Assembly: GCA_025345505.1 (NCBI GenBank)
Contig: JANVCC010000130.1
Span: forward strand, 8,878,522 to 8,942,521
Origin: Todiramphus chloris collaris
Lineage: Eukaryota > Chordata > Aves > Coraciiformes > Alcedinidae
DNA: 64,000 nt
Reading direction: 5' to 3'
In this document: piece by piece, positions 40,001 to 49,000 of the stretch
Position numbering within the stretch: position 1 is the stretch's first letter
Layout: each line of letters opens with the position of its first letter
The notes under the pieces: generated by a model
Database searches by the model: none
Told to the model about the DNA's origin: nothing
The model's input: the letters and a program-made list of their open reading frames with translations, nothing else
Position numbers and translations under genes: made by a program

Positions 40001-43000
40001 AATGATTGCAATTTTATCTGCGAGAAGCCAGCTTGGAGCCATTTGTAAAAATGACAGTACTGTTAGGCCAACTCTTTGCCTGCGGGTGCCCCTTCTACAC
40101 CTCTGCCCCGCTGCTCGTGGCTGCAGCATCTAGGGAGCAGTCCTTCAACCAGCAGTCATAAAAATATTGTTCCCTTCCAGCTTCTTGAAAACTTTTTGCC
40201 TGAGTTTGACAGGAAAACTCCTTGCGCTTCTTCAGATGTACTGCATCATAAATGATGCCCCATTGTCTCAATCCTCTCCCTCTTTTCTGCAGTGATCTAC
40301 ACTGCAGCCCTTCCAACCCCTGGGTCTGCAGCATCTCTGAGACCTGCCCAATTGCTGAGTCCTGCTCGTTCTTATCCCATGTAGTGCTCCTTCCCTCTGC
40401 CAGCCCCCGAGGAAGAGGGCAGAGAGTGAGAAGGGAGATCTGGGGCAGCTGAACCCCACCTCCCTATGGGATTTTGAAGATTGAGTTTTCTTATTTAGTC
40501 AGAAAGTGTTTGTATCCTGTGCTGAGGAAAAAATGGCATTTTCAGTAGAGAAGCCAGAAGTTTCTATCAAATATATGTATTTTAACAGCTTCACCAGAAG
40601 TGGTTTGCAAACATTGTTAGAAAGCAAGAATTCATTGCCAGTAGAGTAGCAATGCCTCATTGTTTAGGAAATATAAACTGTTCTTCTTAACCCATATAAT
40701 TGTCAGTACTTCTAGTTTCAGACATCTTTTTCACTGGGTCCTAAAATCTGGCTTTAAAGTAGTTTTTTCCAATTTATTCCATTTTTGTAGTGACCTCCTA
40801 TGAAAATTACTAAATAATTTTCCTGCATATTTGTTGGTTTTGCTTCTTCCATCTTATCCTTCTGTGTGTTTTGTTTTGTTTTCCAGTTCATAGAATGCTG
40901 TAAAAAAGGAGCCAATTTGTTAATCCAAGGACCTGATCACTGCTCCTTGTTGCACCATGCTGCCAAGACTGGGCAAGGCGAGATAGTGAAATACATCCTG
41001 GAGCATGGTAAGTCACAGTAGGCGAAGCCCCGAGAACTATAGTTCATCCAAGTGTCAGTGAGCTAAAACCAAACTATAAGGCTCAAAGTGCCTTCGCTCA
41101 TCTGCGGTCGTTCTCAGCATAACATTCACCCGCAACATGTGTGAGCAGGAGCCCAGGAATGTGGCAGCAATGACAGTGCTGTCTCCAGATAAAGGGAAAG
41201 TGTGGAAAAAAAAAAAATACAGATGGCTTTTGAGTAGGATGGGTGTTTTCACAGTTGCATCAGTTGGGGAGCTGTAAAGAAGCAGTGTGATTATCTACTT
41301 AGAACCTGTGGCATAGGAATCTTCTGAACTAATTTGTTTTTCAATTAGACCGTATGTTGTAGAAAGCATCTAATCCCCATTAAAACATTTACAGTGATGG
41401 AGAATCCATCTAACCACTTGTGGTATTTCAGAATTTAATAACACACTGTTTAGGAATCTGTGCATTTATTTCTAGACTGGATTTGCCTAGCTTCCCTTCC
41501 AACCTTCCAATATTATGTCTCTGTTAGATTCAAGATCATACGATAAAAAAAAATCTATGACCTTCATTTTATATTAATAGGCTGTGATTGTACCATTTCC
41601 CTTTTTCCCTTTCAACTCTTTTTATTGTTGTCGATAGGAGGATTGCAGGCTTGCTTACACAGGCTATGCAGCAATTTATGTGTGTACGTATGTCGAAGGC
41701 AGTCACGTGTAGGATTTTCTGCCTGTGGAACTACAGTAATCTTCACTTGTTGCTGAAGAATGGTACAGTAATACTGTCACTGCTCTGCAAGCAGAGCTGA
41801 AGTCCCAGTGACAGCCTCCTACACTGTACAAAATGTTTTCTACTCCTTTAAACATTCTTGCAACTCTTCTTTGATCTCTCCTGAAAATATCAGTGATTAT
41901 TTTGACTTCTAGATGTCAAAATTAGCTATATTATTCCAGCAGCAGAGTTAGCACTAAACACAGAGCCTGCCTCTGGTAATTTGAATAAGTGGCCTCAAGT
42001 TGTTCCAGGATGACTCCTAAATTTAGTTGTTTACATATAGGCATCAGGTAATCTACGGGTCGAAGTTCTTCTGCTGTCAACAGAAATCCATGACTCAATT
42101 AGTTTGCTACTGTATGACAGAGATACTAGAGGAGACCTGTTCTCTTTCACTGGCAGATGAAAGTGAGGAGGGCATCTTTAATAGCAACAGACTTCTAGCA
42201 TGACTAGCTCAAGGACGAGCCTAGTCAAGGTAGTCATTGCAGTCCAGCGATTGATTCACCTGACAGTTACCCATATGCTTCTTTCATTTAGCTTAGCATA
42301 ACTATCTAATGTCATTTTCCCTTGGATATGTAGGACATCTGCATGGGTCTACAAGGTAACATACATGGCCTGTAGGAGACCCTAAGTGGACTGGCAGCTG
42401 AAGCCCAGGCAAGCATCCTTGTCATTCCAAATGCATCCCAAGGCCTGCCCGTAGGTGTATTGAAGGGAATAAAATATCCGTGTGTGGGCAACTGAACTGT
42501 ACCCCAAATATCTGACTGAGGGGGGCTGAATTGCTCTTTTACTCCTTTATGTATAGATACCTACCCATGGGTAGCTAAGTGCAATTTGCTGTATAGCCAA
42601 ATATTGGCTAGTTTTCTCACCAGTTGTAACAAGCATTACCAGCGCTAACTCTACTTCCTATTTAACTTCTCTGGATAATCTCATTAGTCACATTGCATAT
42701 GCTTGCCTCTGAATTCTGTAGATGGACATAATTTCACTTAATTTTCTTACTGTTTCTGGTCTCTACTCACAGCACACATGTACCAGTTCACTATCATGAC
42801 TACCTCTCCAGGTTTTTTCTTAGGCACATATACCTTAACTTACTCACAGGCTGACCCAGTTACCATTCCTGATCATTTAATCTGCTAAGGATATGAGCAG
42901 GGAATTCAGGGGAATTTTTGAAGTGAATAGAGAAATGTGAGGGATTACGGACTGTTAGACAAAGACAAACCAGAAGGCTGAGGAAATGTCAGCTCAGTTC

Positions 43001-46000
43001 CTCTCTGCCCCCTTTATCTCCAAGGATGGCAGGAAGCTTTTGCAGCCTTCCAGACACAGATCCTCTGGGTTTCTCCACAAGCATTGTTTGTTTAACATTC
43101 TCTGGGGATAAGAGTGTGTATGGGACAATGCTCTAATAGGGCATCCTCTCTTCTCCCACCAAGCAATTAATGAAACTAATTTCTACCCTGAGCATTTCTC
43201 AGTCACAAACGAGCTCTCTTGCTGAATCATCATCATCATCATCATCATAATGTCCTTGTTTTTTCTGTTGTGTTCTCTGGTATCTGGCATCTTCTCAACA
43301 TTAATTAGTGTATAAGACCCCAATGCAACAGGTCTAATGTCTAAGGCTTTCCCTGTGTCTAGCTTCTCATTTCTGCTGATATCCACCCTTGATAAAAATG
43401 GGTCTTACTCCTCTTCTAGCACTTACCTCTGCCCAGCCATACTTTCTCTGTACTTTGTCTGCTTCCCATACATGGCTGGAGATAGTTAATAAGAGTTCCA
43501 CTGCAAGCTACCCTCCATCACACAGCACAGAAAGCCTATTATTAATCACATGGGGAAAATCTTCTGAATATCTTTAAAAAACAATGACAAAACCCATCAT
43601 ACTAGGAATTTTAACTGCCCAGTGTGAAACTAGTGGGGTGAATCAAACATGATACAGAAGTGGGGAATTCCCCTCTGCCCATAGCACTGGGATTACGAGG
43701 AGAGAAAATGGTGTAGTGGTGCCATGACTGTCCTTTGTGGAGGCGGCTTTACGCTTTCTGCAAACATGCAGGAGACATTAATGCGAGAGGTTATTCTGTG
43801 ATCTTCATCAGAATGATTTCAGATATTAAGGAGAGGAAAATAACCCTTCTTAAATTAGAAAAAAGATCAGAGATGAGTCACACAAGGAGACTGCTGTGCA
43901 GTATTGCCACATACTCGGCAGTGGACTAGCACAAGCCTAGAATAGCAGCACCGATGTAGTAGGTGTCAGGACGACAGCTGCTTACTGCTGCAGGAACAGT
44001 TGTGTTGGCTGCTGTTTCTGCAAAAGTTTCTCTCTATCCCCTGTGCAGGAAGGGCAGATACACAGACCTATCTGTTGTTCATGACTGCCTTCCTAAATCA
44101 GGGGTCTTTTGTTTGTAGTAGGAGGGTCACCTTTTAAGATCTGTCTGTAGCTGGGCTAAGGAGCACTTATCTTGAAACTGAGGGCCAAACTCAGTGGGTA
44201 TCAAAACCACATCTGTTCAGTGCTGCAGTCAGCAACTGTCTCACATCCTAATGCATACACATTAGAGAAGAGTTAACTGTTTACTTGCTTAGAACAAACA
44301 GGATTACAGAGGGCTTAAGAAATGCAGTTAGAAAAGGACCTCCAAAATCATCGTCTGTACTTGGAATCAAAGTTGTCTTGGAGTCTTTCTTCTGACAATT
44401 CTGAACTATTTATAAGTTATAGCCATTATACAAGACATGATCTTAAAGGTATTGGACTAGATGATTGTAAAGGTCTTTTTCAATCTAGGAAATTCTGTGA
44501 TTCCAAGGCTTGCCTTCTCCTTGTCTTCTCTAGAGGCTCAAAAGGCAAACAAGAATTCTGTAGTTCATCTAGGGTATTTTAATTCTAAATAGAAGAGAGG
44601 TAAGAAGTTTACAGTTGCCTTAGGAATTGTGGTGGGGACTTCTCATGAAACAGTCAGTAGAGCATCCCAACCTGAACATTTCTGTGACCTCAAACCTCAG
44701 TGTCCTCACTCCATTAGACTGCATCCTGTGGTAAAGAGGAGGATGCTTTTGTTACTCTTAGAATGGCCTGAAATTTAGTTTGCCTGAAATTTGCTGGTAT
44801 GTTTAGACTTGCAGAACGTTTTAGGGTAGTGGACATTTGTGTTGTGAAAGGCCTAAGCAGAAACCAGCTTAATTTTCATAGAAGGCACAGGTATAAAATA
44901 GTCTACTTTAATGTGTAAGTTTACCAAATTTTGGATCAACATGGCATGCTCCTATAGCCCAACTACCCTCTATGTTACAGCAGAAGTTCTGAGCAGACTC
45001 TAGCAGTAAAAACCAGACACTGTCAATCTTTTTTCACATTGGGTAAAACTGAGGAGCGTGGAGTTTGGGGGGAGGTTTGAAATAATTCTTACCTTGAAGA
45101 TTAGTGTTATTTTTAAAATATCCCTTCTTTGAAGGTAAGGAACTAAATCCAGTTTGCTCCCCAAAGATAACAACCTCAATCAAGTTACTAAACAAATTGG
45201 GTTTTAACTGATGAACACACAGAAATGCTGATAATGTCTGATATTACTGCTTAAGGAAAATACCCTTCTTCTCTAGTTCTTTGAAGGACTGACAGGAGAA
45301 GGGATTAGCAGGGGTTAATAGCTGTGGTCTCCTGTGGGTAGCTGTAACCACATCCATTGGAGAGAGCAGGATGTGCTGTGGCCAGGGGCCTTTCAGACTG
45401 CATGGTGCTGTATATTTTGGAAATGCCTCTGAAATATGGTCATTTAGTTTTTCTTTTATGTTGTAGTGAGCTCAGCTAAAGGGCAGCTGTTTTTGAGCGT
45501 CTCCTTTGCTTCCCTCCTCCCATCCCCAGCTTGGGCAGCTTTGCCTCCTGAGAAACCAAAGAGTGGCTTTGGTGGAGTAGAAAGGGGGCAGGAGGAGAGA
45601 AGGAAAAAAGTTAATAATTCTGCAGAGACAGTTTATCGGAGATGTTAAGGAAAGACAGTGATCTCAGCTGGGCTTCCCCTCAGTGCGTCATGCTTTTCAG
45701 ACCTTTTCATGCAAACTTCTACCCCACCCCCCTCCCTGTCCCCATCCTGCCATTCTTTAGCCCCCCCAGTCACTCTCTCTCTTTCTCTCTCCCTTTTTTT
45801 CCTCCCTCCACCTCTCCACACATTTCTGTCTTTTGTTTTTATTTCCCCCCCTGCTGTTTTCCTTGATAGAAATCTCACTCATGCATTTCCCTTCCGGATT
45901 TCTATTGGGTTATTTTGTCCTCTCTCTCTCTGAGCCTTGGTCCCCTTTTCTTTCTCTGCCTCTTGTCCTGGAGTAAAACAGCCGCCTCCCTGCTGGGTCA

Positions 46001-49000
46001 GGATGACAGTGCCGTTAGCTTTCCCAGTGCCAGCCCTTCCCACATCTGTGCAGCTTTTGTCCCGGGGCAGAGGGGGATTTGGAATGGTCGGTTGGCAGCG
46101 CCAGGGAGACTGATGTAAAAATGAGGTCCAAAAAAGAGGGGAAAGGGAATTAGGAGGAGGGCGTGAGATGGTTTAAGAGAAGCACAAGTGAAAATAAAAT
46201 AGAGAAGTAAAGGGCACAGCTCAGGCTGTGCGTGACTTGGGACATTCCAGCTTCAGAGATATAGGCCAGAGAGAATGAAACGAATGAAGCCTGGTACAAC
46301 ACTGGACTGATAATCAAGTAACCCCAATATCTGAACCTTATATATGACGGGGATGGAGTCGGGGCACTCCTATGAAATGCTTTATTTGTGACAGTATCTA
46401 GGAGAGCACCCTTTGCACACAGGTGGGATGTACCTGGCATCTCCTAAGGTCTGTACTTGCAGGCTACCCACTTAGTCCTCAGCACTCGGCTCCTCTGTCT
46501 TAGGCTTGCTATTTCTTCCTGCTCCAGACTGGTTTTCCTTCACCCTTGGCTTCCTATCTCTTCAGACCCACACTTCTTATCCCTCTCAGGTCATATACTT
46601 ACAACTTCTCTCTATCCTTCCTCCTAACTTTTTTATGCTGTTTTCCACTTACCAAAGCAACTTACGTCTATGCCCAATGCATCCAGCCCAGGCCAACCAT
46701 GTTCCACCTTTGCATCACAACCTTCCTTGTCCCATCCGTGAACAGAAATAGTTTACTTGGCACTGTCTTTTCTAACACGCCGCAGGCCATTCCTGGTTAC
46801 CTGTCGCTGGGATGTAGCATTACAGGGAGCCATGGGGGATTGCCTCTGTTTTTGAGGGAACATGATTTTCTCCTAGGAGATGTAAAAGAGTCTTTTTCTT
46901 AATCTGTGGGGTTTTTTTTTCCTTCTTAGTTTCTCAGGCATTATATTTCTTTCCTCCCAACAAGGGGCCATGCTTGCCCCCCTGTGTCCTCCTTCATGCT
47001 TATGGGAGCTAAGGGATTGTGAGTGATCCTTTTTGGTAGGGAGGAGTGAACACAAAAGTGCCAAGTGCGGATATGTGGCGGTAGAGTCAGGGTGCTGAGC
47101 ATTAAAAACCAACAGTGGCTAATGAGTTTGGAGAACTGCCATGATAGGTATGCAATGCCTTGTGCACTGGGGACTGAGCATGCTACTTTTTTGACCACCC
47201 CTTTCTCATGATGACTGAAGATGAAGTGAAGGAGCTGGAGCTGCCTGCAGCCCCAGGAGCCAAGGCACCCGGCTGCCCCTGGTGATACTGCACGTGCATG
47301 GTGTAAAAGCAGAAAGAGTCTGCTCTGATCCATTTTGACACACATTCAGAGTGAAAGGAGTGTAGAGGGGTTGTGTGTAGGCCTTTGTAAGCAAGTAGTG
47401 TGAAATTTCTCAGTTTCAGGTGAGATTTGCTGGAAGCTCATGAGGACTCTTGAATTTCAAAGTCAAAGTGTGCTGAAGAGAAATATTCATGCACAGGAAG
47501 GAAAATTCCTGTAAAGTTCCACCGTTCCCCTTGCTAACTGCCCCATACCATCTGGTACTATGCTCCAGATCAGTGGAGAAAAGAATAATAAGACAGACTG
47601 CAAACGGAAAAGTTTTTCTCATTTCAAATGCTATCCAGATCCTAGACTTTCCATGTCGCTGTAATTCAGTGACGGAATTTTCTGCTCTACACATCTGCCT
47701 TTAGTGAATATCAAGGACAAAAGAACATTAGCATAAATGCATTATTTTGTCCCACTTAAAAAAAATCTTTTTTTTTCTTAATCTTACTTTCTTGATCATT
47801 GCTAACCAGTAGAGTACAGGATTTGCATATCAATATAAAGACTGCTGGGAATATTCCACCCTGATCTACATTCTGTATAACGCTCTTAAATAGAGTAGCA
47901 CAGGGATGTCATTCAGGACAGAGTTTTGGCTAATTTCAACTTCCTAATGACATTTTCCTGCTAGCACTAACAATGGATTTTAACTTGCAATATATCAGGG
48001 TTTCCAGTATATCAGCATTTTCAATGCACTGTACTTATGTGAACTACTTAATTGAGCAAGGTGAAGAGTGAGAAAATAAACTCCATGAATATTCATTCCC
48101 AGTATAATTTAGAGGCAGCTACTCCCTGGTGCTGACACTCCCAGCAGTCACTATGCATTCAAATTTTGCTAGTGTAAGGGCTCACACACGCAAATATTAC
48201 ATTGAAGCTCAGTATACTAATGCAAATTGAGCTTTCAGTTGTCTTCTTTTACATATTTGCACTGGGTATCTTCTCCTGGTAGTTGTACTCTTCTAGTCAT
48301 GCAGAAAAATGCTATATGACATACCTTACTGTCTTTTGCAGGCCCATCTGAATTACTGGACATGACAGACAGTGAAACGTAAGTACAACCTACTCTGCCC
48401 TTCACATTATGTGCATTAGCCTGTCAGACTTTTTTTTCAAGTGCAAACATTTGAATAAAAAGCTTAAAAGGCAAACAAAAGTCCCCCTAATCCCAAACAA
48501 CAACCATGTCATATATGGATTTCTGGTCTAAAAGAAATGTTTACTGAATTCCTTAAATTACTTTCCCTCTATTTCTTCCCACACCTCCTTACTTTTTCTA
48601 GAAGAATACAAGTCCTGCATTGTACTTTGATGTTTCTGGCGTCCCGTTACTGAGGGACCAACCTGAAAAGTAAATTTCAGAAGTCAGGAAATTACTTTTC
48701 TTGCTCTACACCTTCTCTTCAGTCCCTTCTTCATTCATTCAGGGTGCTCTGCCTTAGCTGTCCCAAGTGATCACAAGGTGTGCAGTTGAAGATTTCAAGT
48801 AGTTAAACCCTCAATCACCTCTGTTATTAAAACTATATATAGATGTATATAAAAAAAATAGACTTTGCTTTCCAATTCCCAATTGTTCTACACCTTGTTG
48901 TATAATCAAGGTGCCACAAGAAGTAAGGGAAGTGTGAATAATCACGGGAAGTATATGGAATATATGGAAAGAAAAATTTGCCTTTCTCATGGGGGTTAAA

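Larger units (their letters stand above)
41008..48341 (+). other. DGKI: DGKI intron, 7.3 kb
   Basis: Holds a (CAT)n microsatellite (43226-43249), a pair of inverted CR1 3' tails (44301-44505) and a C/T-rich belt (about 45715-45935). Nothing else is supported; open frames here are short and many are low-complexity. Confidence 0.8.

Noticed and set aside
43183-43386. Open frame with a run of Met on the minus strand
   Set aside because: Artefact of the (ATC)n microsatellite.
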